Assembly: GCA_021647365.1 (NCBI GenBank)
Contig: JAKIUW010000016.1
Location: 1-64,000 of the forward strand
DNA: 64,000 nucleotides
From: Cocleimonas sp.
GTDB lineage: Bacteria > Pseudomonadota > Gammaproteobacteria > Thiotrichales > Thiotrichaceae
Direction: 5' to 3'
Positions 44,398 to 53,058 of the stretch are shown here, in pieces (position 1 is the first letter of the stretch; each line of letters opens with the position of its first letter). Both the position numbers and the translations under genes were made by a program. Under the pieces are notes generated by a model. It searched no databases. It saw nothing but the letters and a program-made list of their open reading frames with translations, and was not told where the DNA came from.

Positions 44398-45516
44398 CTA
44401 CCGCACCTTGCTATATTGTCGCCGCACCAACCACAGTGACAGCAGTATGAAAATAATGTGCGTCCACCACAGCCCTAACCAATTTGGAATTGAGCCTTCT
44501 TCAATCATTGAGCGCCCTGTGATGTTTAGGTTGGCGTACACGGCATAAAGTAAGATGCCAATGGCAAGTTTGCCATAGCGACCTTGTCTGGGTGTTGTGT
44601 AACTCAAAGGGAATGCAAGCAATGCCATAACAGGCGCTGAAAATATTAAAGCCAAGCGCCAATGTATTTCAGCTTTGCTCTCACGGTCACTGTTTTTTAA
44701 TAGCTTTGTGAATGAATATCCTTCGAGGTTTCTGGTCTTCGCTATTTTGAGCGCAGGAATATGAAGCCCATGCTCAGCAAATCTAAAAATAGAAAATTCA
44801 CCTGTTGTTTGGTTGTTTTGATAAAGGCTACCATCTTCAAATTTAAATACTCTGCCTCCACCTTCTGGGTCAACATACAGCAAGGCTTTCTTGCCCGTTA
44901 GTATCATCTCAGAATTATCTAGTGAATTCCTTCCTGTGCTTTTTATGGTTTTTTTTACATCAGGCTTTCTAGCATCTAAATGTAAAAATATATTTTTCAT
45001 TACTACATTTTCTTCATCAACATCTTCAACAAATAAAGTTAGGCGCTTGCCGCCCATATTGGCGTGCATAAATTCGCCGACAGGAATTCCTGCCGCTTCG
45101 GGTCGCTGTTTAATTTCATTTTTAATATCTTGGCTGGTTTGCTCAAGTTGAGGAATAATAAATAAAACCAGCGCAGCGATGAGTAAGGTCAGCGGCCCAA
45201 CAAATAAGAAGATTCCTTTGTAGAATTCTTTTGGTCCTACGCCCGAGGCATGTAGCGCTAATACTTCATGGTCACGATAGAGTCGGCCAAAAGCCAGCAT
45301 CATGCCAATTAGTAATGCGATGGGCGCTAAGCTGATAGCAGCATTAAATGATTTTAAGAAGACTAGCTTGCCAAGCACATCGACAGGCAAACTACCGCCG
45401 CTGACATCGCCCAATAAACGCACAAACGTATTACCTATAATGATAAGTAACAACACAAATAATGTTGCTAAGAATGAAAGTGCAATTTCTTTAACTAAAT
45501 AACGTTGAATAATCAT
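44398..45516 (-). CDS. lptF: LPS export permease LptF
   Basis: 372 residues. I chose the ATG at 45516, which overlaps the lpxL-like stop (ATGA). The alternative is an in-frame TTG 6 bp upstream. Six membrane helices and a large periplasmic domain; YLVKEIALSFLAT and RLYRDHEVLALHASGVG are the family's N-terminal landmarks. It is the partner of LptG. The gene is coupled to an acyltransferase for lipid A, linking synthesis and export. Confidence 0.95.
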   Translation of the reverse strand: MIIQRYLVKEIALSFLATLFVLLLIIIGNTFVRLLGDVSGGSLPVDVLGKLVFLKSFNAAISLAPIALLIGMMLAFGRLYRDHEVLALHASGVGPKEFYKGIFLFVGPLTLLIAALVLFIIPQLEQTSQDIKNEIKQRPEAAGIPVGEFMHANMGGKRLTLFVEDVDEENVVMKNIFLHLDARKPDVKKTIKSTGRNSLDNSEMILTGKKALLYVDPEGGGRVFKFEDGSLYQNNQTTGEFSIFRFAEHGLHIPALKIAKTRNLEGYSFTKLLKNSDRESKAEIHWRLALIFSAPVMALLAFPLSYTTPRQGRYGKLAIGILLYAVYANLNITGRSMIEEGSIPNWLGLWWTHIIFILLSLWLVRRQYSKVR

Positions 45517-46469
45517 GAGCAATCAGTCTCATTTTCACGCAAGTAGTCTTTGTAAAAGTCTTTGTTTTCAGTTTGATAATGCTTATAGCGCTTATGTGTC
45601 CAAAGGTATTGATCAGGAAATTCTGTGATTGCCTCTTCAAGGGTTTGATTTAAGCGGGTAGTATCATGCATGGCATCATCACTGGGGAAATCTTCAACAG
45701 GCGGAGAGAATCTAACCAAATAGCCATTACGACCTTGCGCATCATCAATCAGCCTTACAGTAATGGATGGGATAACCTTAGCACCTGTCATTTTAGCTAA
45801 GCGCGCAGTGCCAGGGTTTGTTGGCGCATCAACCCCAAAAAAGGGTACAAGAATACTGCCTTTGCCACGAAAGTTTTGATCCGTTGCATACCACGCAGGA
45901 AAGCCATCTTTAATGCTTTTAATCATCTCTCGAATTTTATCTTTGGGTATCACTTTGCCGTATTGTGTATCACGTTTTAGCGCGACTAAATATTCTATGA
46001 GTTTGTTTTGGTGAGGACGATAAACAGCGTGTACAGGCATTCGCTTTGCAAGGATTCTAGCGCCTACTTCAATACTGGAAAAGTGAACGCCCAATAAAAT
46101 CACTCGTCCATTTTTGTCTTCACTGTCTAATGCTTTTTCCACATGCTCAAGCCCTTCAACATGGGTTAGCTTTTCGATTTGAGCTTCGCTACCCCACCAA
46201 CCTACAGCGGCTTCGATAAGCCCACGACCCATTGAAATAAAATGTTGGCGATTAAGCTGGTTAACTTCTGTTGATGATAGTTTTGGAAAAGCTATTCTAA
46301 GATTGATGCAACTAATTTGTCGGCGAGTAGGAAGGGCGCGATACAAAAGCTTGCCAATCACTTTCCCAATTGCCATTTGCCAGCGCCAAGGCAAGAGAAT
46401 AATCAGTCGCAAAAACCCAATCCCAAACCATGTGAGCCAAAATCGAGGGTGAAAAAACTTTAAGGGCAT
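45513..46469 (-). CDS. lpxL: Lipid A biosynthesis acyltransferase (LpxL/LpxM type)
   Basis: 318 residues, one N-terminal membrane helix. The HX4E site is GVHFSSIEVGARIL; further motifs are YRPHQNKL, ATDQNFRGKGSILVPFF, and PDQYLWTHKRYK near the C-terminus. It adds a secondary acyl chain to Kdo2-lipid IVA at the inner membrane. LpxL rather than LpxM is a judgement from VYRPH and YLW.HKR. Confidence 0.88.
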   Translation of the reverse strand: MPLKFFHPRFWLTWFGIGFLRLIILLPWRWQMAIGKVIGKLLYRALPTRRQISCINLRIAFPKLSSTEVNQLNRQHFISMGRGLIEAAVGWWGSEAQIEKLTHVEGLEHVEKALDSEDKNGRVILLGVHFSSIEVGARILAKRMPVHAVYRPHQNKLIEYLVALKRDTQYGKVIPKDKIREMIKSIKDGFPAWYATDQNFRGKGSILVPFFGVDAPTNPGTARLAKMTGAKVIPSITVRLIDDAQGRNGYLVRFSPPVEDFPSDDAMHDTTRLNQTLEEAITEFPDQYLWTHKRYKHYQTENKDFYKDYLRENETDCS

Positions 46470-46502
46470 TGCGAATTAATGAGAGGGTTTATTGATAAAT
46501 GA

Positions 46503-46721
46503 CTAACCTTGCAACTTATAAAGCGTGCCACAGTAAGGGCAACGAGCACTGTTATTTTTAGCATCTTCAATCGCCAAGAAAACTTTAGGGTGCGCGCACC
46601 AAAGGGCTGATTCATTTGTTGGGCAATGCAAAGGTAAATCACTACGGTTGATTGTCACCTCGTTCGTGATATTCAGTTTTTTGTAGTCTGCTTCTTTATC
46701 TGTGTTGCGCTGTGATTCCAT
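46503..46721 (-). CDS. Zinc-finger (zf-CHCC) small protein
   Basis: 72 residues. CP (about 33), C-A-H-P (about 43) and CPYCGTLYKL at the C-terminus form a CHCC zinc site as in the NDUFS6-like zf-CHCC family. In many proteobacteria it lies behind ilvE, as here on the same strand, but with a repeat-bearing gap between. Function unknown. Confidence 0.75.
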   Translation of the reverse strand: MESQRNTDKEADYKKLNITNEVTINRSDLPLHCPTNESALWCAHPKVFLAIEDAKNNSARCPYCGTLYKLQG

Positions 46722-46740
46722 TTAAAAATGCCTCTTTTTT

Positions 46741-46838
46741 ATCATGTAAAAGTATGCAGGGCATTGCGAAGCAATACCCAGTAATGGTTGAAACAAAGGA
46801 TAATGCTTTTAAAGCACACCCCCCTACTTTTACATGAT
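46741..46838. repeat. Partial G-run repeat (46741-46754), small hairpin and full copy (46811-46838)
   Basis: ATCATGTAAAAGT at 46741 is a truncated copy in plus orientation. GGGCATTGC / GCAATACCC at 46759-46779 is a separate hairpin. A full C-oriented copy with a hybrid linker (GTAG) is at 46811-46838. Here the two copies point toward each other in the reverse sense from all other pairs. Confidence 0.75.
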
Positions 46839-46853
46839 GTATTTAGTGAAGGG

Positions 46854-47777
46854 TTAATTAACAAGCGTTAACCAATTTTTGTATTTATCTACTTTGCCTT
46901 GGACTATATCAAAATATAGCGATTGAAGTTTTTCTGTTATCGGCCCGCGTGTGCCAGCGCCAATGGGGCGGTTATCCAATTCACGAATTGGGGTCACTTC
47001 TGCAGCCGTGCCACTAAAGAAAGCCTCGTCTGCAATATACACCTCATCACGTGTGATGCGTTTTTCAATCACGTCATAACCCAAGTCATTGGCAAGTGAC
47101 ATAATCGTATTACGTGTAATGCCATTGAGTGCGGAAGTTAAATCAGGTGTGTAGATGACACCATCGCTGATAATGAAAATATTCTCGCCGCTACCTTCAG
47201 CGACAAAGCCTTCAATATCAAGTAGTAAAGCCTCATCATAACCATCGGTGATTGCTTCTTGCAACGCCAGCATTGAGTTGATGTAATGCCCATTTGCCTT
47301 AGCTTTACACATACTGATATTCACATGATGGCGCGTGAATGATGACGTTTTGATGCGAATGCCGTTTGTCATATTGTCTTCGCCAAGGTACGAGCCCCAT
47401 TCCCAAGCAGCAACAATGGTGTGTGTTTTTAAGTTATCAGCGCGCAAGCCCATGCCTTCTGATCCGTAAAAACACATAGGGCGAAGGTAAGCAGAATCAA
47501 GATTATTATCACGCACAGCGGCAAGTTGCGCTTGGGTGATTTCTTCCTTAGAAAAAGGAATCTCCATATTCATTATTTTGGCAGAATTAAACAGGCGATC
47601 CGTGTGTTCTTTAAGGCGGAAAATAGCGGGGCCTTTGTCTGTTTCATAAGCACGAACACCTTCAAAAACGCCCATGCCATAATGCAATGTATGGGTTAAA
47701 ACATGTACATTGGCTTCGCGCCACGGCACCATTTTACCATCAAACCAAATTACCCCATCGCGGTCAGACATCGACAT
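46854..47777 (-). CDS. ilvE: Branched-chain amino acid aminotransferase
   Basis: 307 residues, PLP fold type IV. Landmarks are GVIWFDGKMVPWREANVHVL, HYGMGVFEGVRAYET, and the PLP lysine in the MCKAKANGHYINS region; EGSGENIFII and the GTAAEVTPI segment are conserved. It makes leucine, isoleucine and valine in the last transamination. Confidence 0.96.
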   Translation of the reverse strand: MSMSDRDGVIWFDGKMVPWREANVHVLTHTLHYGMGVFEGVRAYETDKGPAIFRLKEHTDRLFNSAKIMNMEIPFSKEEITQAQLAAVRDNNLDSAYLRPMCFYGSEGMGLRADNLKTHTIVAAWEWGSYLGEDNMTNGIRIKTSSFTRHHVNISMCKAKANGHYINSMLALQEAITDGYDEALLLDIEGFVAEGSGENIFIISDGVIYTPDLTSALNGITRNTIMSLANDLGYDVIEKRITRDEVYIADEAFFSGTAAEVTPIRELDNRPIGAGTRGPITEKLQSLYFDIVQGKVDKYKNWLTLVN

Positions 47778-47870
47778 TATTTTGCTCCTTAAACCAAATC
47801 TTTTTAATTGGCGCTAAGGATACTACAGGGCAACGGTTCTGTCTCATTAAGATATTGGTTTTAGTAAGAT

Positions 47871-47898
47871 CATCATGTAAAAGTGGGGGGGTGTACTT
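47871..47898 (+). repeat. G-run repeat, AGTG type, adjoined to a TTCGACAAGCTC motif
   Basis: CATC, ATGTAAAA, AGTG, 7 G, then TGTACTTCG. It runs into CTTCGACAAGCTCAGC...GAAC (47896-47916), a motif found in intergenic repeats of many bacteria. The two repeat types therefore abut upstream of ilvE. Confidence 0.75.
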
Positions 47899-47936
47899 CG
47901 ACAAGCTCAGCAGAACTGCTTTTAATAGATATTGTT

Positions 47937-48007
47937 GTCATCCCTGCATGTTTTTAGCAGGGATCTTGTTCAACCATGGATTCCTGCTAAAAGCATGCAG
48001 GAATGAC
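47937..48007. repeat. Palindromic element of a different type (GTCAT...CCTGC)
   Basis: Left arm 47937-47965 and right arm 47978-48007 form a long stem with three mismatches, starting GTCAT(C/T)CCTGCATG and closing TTAGCAGG(G/A)ATC. It looks like a common REP-like unit of the TCATTCCTGC family. It lies between ilvE and the lytic transglycosylase gene. Confidence 0.75.
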
Positions 48008-48071
48008 GAGGTGAGATCTGTAAATATTTTGGTAGTAATAAGTTGAAACAGAGATGCTTCTAAATAAAGGA

Positions 48072-48887
48072 CTACTTAGCCGCCAAGCGAACCTTGTCTT
48101 TATAGCCAATACCTTCAGCCTTCAAGCGCTGATATTCAGCATAAACTTTCTTCACATAATTGCGTGTTTCTTTAAAAGGTGGAATGCCGTTATATTTGTT
48201 CACATTACCAGGCCCAGCGTTATAAGCGGCGATGGCAAGTTTTGGCTGACCATCAAAACGTCTTAGCATTTGTGAAATGTATTTTATCCCGCCTTGAATA
48301 TTATGTTCAGGATTCCAAGGGTCATTAATGCGTAATCCTAAAGCCGTCTGCGGCATTAACTGCATCAAGCCAATTGCGCCAACACGCGAATGTGCGCCCT
48401 CGTTAAAGCATGATTCTTGACGAACAATCGCGTGAATCAATTCAGGGTCAACATCATAAATGCGGGAATAAATGCCGATAGTATTTTTGTAAAGACGTGC
48501 TTGCCTGCCTAAATGTGTATTGCTGTTACAACCTACAATTACGCCACTGTCTCTGCCATTGGCTTTCACCATATTTAATGGGAGAACGCTTTTGCCCGCA
48601 TTTGCACGGTATTTGCGTTTACTACGGTATTTTTTCTTAGATTTATATGTGCTACGTTTTGAGCCAGATACAATCGTGGCTTTCGCTCTTATGCTTGATT
48701 TGTATGCCGTCTTTTTCTTAATACGAAAAACTTTTAAAAGTTTATTGCCCGAACCTTTAAGCTTTGTACCTGTTAAAACGGTTTTACCGTCGGCGGTTAA
48801 ATACTTGTACATATCGGCAGATACAATAGAGCTGCTAATAATGAAAGATGCGCACAACAGTGCTTGGATGAGTCTTTTAGGGGTCAT
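48072..48887 (-). CDS. Lytic transglycosylase (SLT domain)
   Basis: 271 residues. A signal peptide (cut near VSADMY) sends it to the periplasm. A DUF4124-like segment (MYKYLTADGKTVLTGT) and a basic linker lead to an SLT domain: RQESCFNEGAHSRVGAIGLMQLMP with the catalytic E in QES, then NIQGGIKYISQML and LAIAAYNAGPGNVNKY. It cleaves peptidoglycan between MurNAc and GlcNAc. Not clearly MltC, Slt70 or MltE. Confidence 0.9.
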   Translation of the reverse strand: MTPKRLIQALLCASFIISSSIVSADMYKYLTADGKTVLTGTKLKGSGNKLLKVFRIKKKTAYKSSIRAKATIVSGSKRSTYKSKKKYRSKRKYRANAGKSVLPLNMVKANGRDSGVIVGCNSNTHLGRQARLYKNTIGIYSRIYDVDPELIHAIVRQESCFNEGAHSRVGAIGLMQLMPQTALGLRINDPWNPEHNIQGGIKYISQMLRRFDGQPKLAIAAYNAGPGNVNKYNGIPPFKETRNYVKKVYAEYQRLKAEGIGYKDKVRLAAK

Positions 48888-49052
48888 AATCTATTTCATC
48901 TAGATGAGAACGATCCAGTGTTCTCGGTTTATTATTTTTATTTTTGGGTTTGTGTAGATTTATATAAGAATAGTAATTTGCAAAGGAGCTTATGTCTATC
49001 TTGTTAAGACGAAAGGGGGTGTTATTATGCTGTCTTAAAATAGATAAGTAAG

Positions 49053-49079
49053 AAAGCACACCCCCCTAGTTTTACATGA
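49053..49079 (-). repeat. G-run repeat, CTAG type, upstream of mutL
   Basis: C-oriented copy (AAAGCACA, 6-C run, TAGTTTTACAT) ending 12 bp before the mutL ATG, in the divergent gap between the lytic transglycosylase and mutL. Confidence 0.85.
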
Positions 49080-49091
49080 GACTTACAAAGC

Positions 49092-50990
49092 ATGGCAATA
49101 AAACAACTTCCACCCCATTTAGTTAATCAGATAGCCGCTGGTGAAGTGGTCGAGCGCCCAGCTTCTGTGGTGAAAGAGCTATTAGAAAACGCCATCGATG
49201 CTGGCTCCACAAAAATCGAAATCGACATAGAGCAGGGCGGCACAAAACGTATTCGTATTCGTGATAATGGCAAAGGGATTCCTAAAGAAGAATTAGCCTT
49301 AGCATTGAGCCGTCACGCCACCAGTAAAATTGCATCGCTGGATGATCTTGAGCATGTGGCATCGCTTGGGTTTAGAGGTGAAGCTTTGCCAAGTATTGCC
49401 TCCGTTTCACGCATGACGGTTAGTTCAAAAATAGAAGATAGCGAGCAAGGCTGGGCGCTAACAGACGATGGTCAAGAAAACTTCGTCGAGCCAGAACCAG
49501 TTGCCCATGCCAAAGGCACAACGATTGATGTGCGTGATTTGTTTTATAACGTACCAGCGCGCCGTAAGTTCTTAAAAACAGAAAACACCGAATTTAAGCA
49601 CCTAAGCGAAGTGGTTAAAAAAATATCGCTGAGTAATTTCCAAATTGGCATAACGCTGCGCCACGGACAACGTAACGTACTAACATTGCAGCCCGCCAAA
49701 GATCGTATGGGTGCAGACAGGCGTGTCGCCGAAGTGTGCGGCCCAGCGTTTATGGAGCAGTCGCTTTATCTAGATTATGAAGCGGCAGGCTTAAAACTTT
49801 GGGGCTGGGTAGGCTTGCCGACGTTCTCACGCTCGCAAGCGGATATGCAGTATTTTTATGTCAACGGACGCATGATTCGCGACCGCCTCGTCACCCATGC
49901 TGTGCGCCAAGGTTATAGCGATGTGCTGTTCCACGGCAGGCATCCTGCCTATGTGTTATTTTTAGAAATGGCGCCTGAAAAAGTAGACGTAAACGCGCAC
50001 CCAACAAAACATGAAGTGCGCTTTAGAGAAGGACGCTTAGTGCATGACTTTTTATATCGAACACTGCACAAAGCACTGGCAGATGTAAGGCCAAATGTAG
50101 ATCAAAATGTACCTGATTTACCCGAGCAAGCGAATCATTCAGGCTCATTTCAATACACGCCGACACAGCAAAACCTGAGCATTCCTGTTGGTGCTACGCC
50201 GACTAATAGCGGCGCTCAAGCAGGGCAATGGTCTGGAAATGATGTAAAACAAGTAGCCGAACAAATGGCAGTTTATGGGCGAATGCATGAGTCAGGCTCT
50301 GGAGGCGGAGCAAAACTACCGCCGCTATCAGAAGATTTCTCTAAAAGAATGTCCGCTCAAGTCACCGCCTCAATGCCAGTAGATTCTAGTAGTGAAACAG
50401 GGCAAGTGCCACCACTAGGCTACGCCGTCGCCCAACTACACGGCATCTATATTCTGGCAGAGAATGCAGAAGGCTTAGTCGTCGTAGACATGCACGCCGC
50501 ACATGAGCGCATCACCTACGAACACCTAAAAAACAGCATGGCGGAAGACACCGTGCGATCACAGCCACTGTTAGTACCAAGCTCCCTAGCCGTCAGCCAA
50601 AAAGAAGGCGACTGCGCCGAAGAGTTTGCCGATACCTTCCAAAAGCTAGGCTTCGAGCTAAACCGACTAGCACCAGAAAAACTAGCCATCCGCGCCGTAC
50701 CCAGCCTATTAAAAGACTCAAACGCCGAGCAATTAGTGCGCGACGTACTCTCAGATTTATTAGAACACGGCAGCAGCCAACGCATAGAAGAAGAAATCAA
50801 CGAAATCCTATCCACCATGGCATGTCACGGCTCAGTACGCGCCAACCACCGTCTAGGCATTCCCGAAATGAATGCCTTATTGCGTGATATGGAAAGAACA
50901 GAACGCAGCGGGCAGTGTAATCATGGAAGGCCTACTTGGACGCAGATGAGTATAGATCAGTTGGATAAGTTGTTTATGCGTGGGCAGTGA
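49092..50990 (+). CDS. mutL: DNA mismatch repair protein MutL (endonuclease type)
   Basis: 632 residues. GHKL ATPase motifs: VNQIAAGEVVERPASVVKELLENAIDAG-type N-terminus with ENAIDAG, RDNGKGI, GFRGEALPSIA. The C-terminal domain has VDMHAAHERITYE, close to the endonuclease motif DQHAx2Ex4E with M for Q, and CNHGRPTW like the second metal site. E. coli-type MutL lacks these, so this one probably nicks DNA itself. It normally precedes miaA; here 3.5 kb of other genes are inserted between. Confidence 0.95.
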   Translation: MAIKQLPPHLVNQIAAGEVVERPASVVKELLENAIDAGSTKIEIDIEQGGTKRIRIRDNGKGIPKEELALALSRHATSKIASLDDLEHVASLGFRGEALPSIASVSRMTVSSKIEDSEQGWALTDDGQENFVEPEPVAHAKGTTIDVRDLFYNVPARRKFLKTENTEFKHLSEVVKKISLSNFQIGITLRHGQRNVLTLQPAKDRMGADRRVAEVCGPAFMEQSLYLDYEAAGLKLWGWVGLPTFSRSQADMQYFYVNGRMIRDRLVTHAVRQGYSDVLFHGRHPAYVLFLEMAPEKVDVNAHPTKHEVRFREGRLVHDFLYRTLHKALADVRPNVDQNVPDLPEQANHSGSFQYTPTQQNLSIPVGATPTNSGAQAGQWSGNDVKQVAEQMAVYGRMHESGSGGGAKLPPLSEDFSKRMSAQVTASMPVDSSSETGQVPPLGYAVAQLHGIYILAENAEGLVVVDMHAAHERITYEHLKNSMAEDTVRSQPLLVPSSLAVSQKEGDCAEEFADTFQKLGFELNRLAPEKLAIRAVPSLLKDSNAEQLVRDVLSDLLEHGSSQRIEEEINEILSTMACHGSVRANHRLGIPEMNALLRDMERTERSGQCNHGRPTWTQMSIDQLDKLFMRGQ

Positions 50991-51015
50991 AAGAAAGCAT
51001 AATCACTATGTGCAA

Positions 51016-53058
51016 TTATCCATCTAGATGTTTAATATTTTTCTTCACGACTCGTAATTCTTTTTTTAAGTCTTTTTGGAAGTTGCTACCTTCAAGTTGC
51101 ATCTTGTGCATATCAGATATTATCGTGCTAGCAACCTCTTCAATTTCAATAGGTACATCAGAAATGCTTTCTCCAAGTTCTTTCTGTATAGCAACAATGA
51201 AAGGTAATAGAACTTGTTTGTTTTTAGATTCTAAAAGTTTTTTTAGTAATGGTTTGCTTCTAAGAGAGTAACTGAATATTAATAAAACTTTGATAAAGAA
51301 AGGGAATGTTTCCTCACTCAAATCAGAAATAAGTATGGATATAATATCAAGTTGTTCTTGTTCTGTTTTTATTATATTTAAGTAGCTGTTTTTTATGTCA
51401 TATAGTAAACCTCTAAAGTGAGAGACATCTTCTATTAAAGGACTGTCTCCTAATGATGTAATTGATTGATTAAGGGATATTATTGCTTCTTCATATTCAT
51501 CAGTTTCTCCATGATACATGGCTTTATTGAATAGGATGGCAGAGATAGCAAAGTTACTATGCAGATTATGTTTTATTAAAAATAGTTGTGCACTCTGTTC
51601 AAGTTTTTCAAATTTAGATAAAACTACTTCAAAGGTATCTTCCTCAGTATTGAAACGTAGTGTCGTAGAGTGATCGATAGAATTTCTAATTTTTATAGCT
51701 AATGCTTTTTCTTTAAATGTACTTGTTAATTGTTCTAAGTTCAAAAATGAATCAGGTAAAGTAAGCATCAACGATTTATTGTCTCCATCATCTAATTCTT
51801 CACATAATTTTTCTAAAGCTTGAAAGAATATTTTAGGCGGTGTTTCATTGTTTTTAGTTAATTCATCAATAAAATCTTGTGCCAGTTCAGGCAGTTCTTT
51901 TTTTGAAAAATAAGCGGTCATAAAACTAATCAACGCTTGCACCATGCTATCTGCATTTCTTTTACGTCGTAATAGGTAGTAGATGTTATACATACGTTCA
52001 GCAAGGTAGTATTTTTTCTTTCTTGGTTCTCCTTTTACTTCAATCACGACGCCTCGCTGGATTAGCCGCTTTAATTGAGCGCTCACTTTACTGCTATTTT
52101 GACGTGATCTGTCTGCTACTTCTTTTGCTGTTGCAGGTTTCCATAAGTCTGCTAGAGATAGGTAAACGCGTCGTTCTTGCGGAGGTAATAATTCAAGATG
52201 GCTTTTAAAGTATTCGGTATTGTCGTCAACTAAATCTAACAAGTTTTTCATCAAGTCATGAAAGGAGCGTTCTGCGCCAAAGCGAGCGATGATACTTACC
52301 AAGCGAGAGCTTCCACCTGTGAGTATTCTGATGGCTTCCATGGTTTCTTTTTGTGGTTTTTTCCCGCTAGACTTTTCCCAAAGAGTTGAACATTCTTTTG
52401 TGTTTAGTGGTTTCAGATTGATACAGCGGAATAAATCAAACAGAGCCTCACTTGATTTTTCAATCGCATCAAAACGGCTGGTTGAACTTGCTAAAAGCAT
52501 AATGCGAGAATCATTTTGTAAGGTATGGCGTAAACTCCAGCCTACATCTGATGCATTCATTAGTTGGCTATCAAAAATCATATTGAGATTTTCAACCACT
52601 AACATTAGGCGTTTATCATATTCATCTGCAAAATCACGAATATGGGCTAAGCATTTTGTACTTAATCGTTTATCATCAAGTTCTGAATGTAGTTCTTGGT
52701 GGGCAATTTGAAGGCTATCGTTTCCTGTTTCATTGAACTGCTGGTCGCCTAAATGAAACAAGCATTCGAGCCAAAACTCCCCAATACTGCTGATTTCATA
52801 GCTTTCTTCTGCAAAAACTATTGGATACCAGTTTTTGGCTAGTTTTTTATCTTTTTTTAGCTCGGTAGCTACGCGTAGCAACAAAGTGCTTTTACCACTC
52901 CCGCGTGGACCGATAACCAATACATTTTGGTTTACGCTTGCATCATTTTCTTTAACCGTTTCTATGATTGAATTGAACTCATTCAAACGTACACAGAATA
53001 TATCTATCAGTTCTTCATCAGTTAAAAAAGCAGGGTTATATTTTTTAATTGGAATCAC
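51016..53058 (-). CDS. AAA/STAND-like ATPase with winged helix and helical C-terminus
   Basis: 680 residues. The P-loop is VIGPRGSGKSTLL (K56). The Walker B-like strand RLMLVVENLNMIF has a V-E instead of D-E, and LLASSTSRFD is a sensor-1 candidate. A winged helix at about 290-355 (ATAKEVADRSRQNSSKVSAQLKRL) ends the STAND core. The rest is helical repeats resembling TPR. The ATG overlaps the stop of the partner ATPase (53055-53058). No nuclease or toxin domain is seen. I do not recognise the pair. Confidence 0.7.
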   Translation of the reverse strand: MIPIKKYNPAFLTDEELIDIFCVRLNEFNSIIETVKENDASVNQNVLVIGPRGSGKSTLLLRVATELKKDKKLAKNWYPIVFAEESYEISSIGEFWLECLFHLGDQQFNETGNDSLQIAHQELHSELDDKRLSTKCLAHIRDFADEYDKRLMLVVENLNMIFDSQLMNASDVGWSLRHTLQNDSRIMLLASSTSRFDAIEKSSEALFDLFRCINLKPLNTKECSTLWEKSSGKKPQKETMEAIRILTGGSSRLVSIIARFGAERSFHDLMKNLLDLVDDNTEYFKSHLELLPPQERRVYLSLADLWKPATAKEVADRSRQNSSKVSAQLKRLIQRGVVIEVKGEPRKKKYYLAERMYNIYYLLRRKRNADSMVQALISFMTAYFSKKELPELAQDFIDELTKNNETPPKIFFQALEKLCEELDDGDNKSLMLTLPDSFLNLEQLTSTFKEKALAIKIRNSIDHSTTLRFNTEEDTFEVVLSKFEKLEQSAQLFLIKHNLHSNFAISAILFNKAMYHGETDEYEEAIISLNQSITSLGDSPLIEDVSHFRGLLYDIKNSYLNIIKTEQEQLDIISILISDLSEETFPFFIKVLLIFSYSLRSKPLLKKLLESKNKQVLLPFIVAIQKELGESISDVPIEIEEVASTIISDMHKMQLEGSNFQKDLKKELRVVKKNIKHLDG

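Noticed and set aside
46460..46642. Open frame of 60 codons on minus overlapping the zinc-finger gene
   Set aside because: It is a shifted frame of the CHCC zinc-finger gene, which has the clear cysteine pattern.
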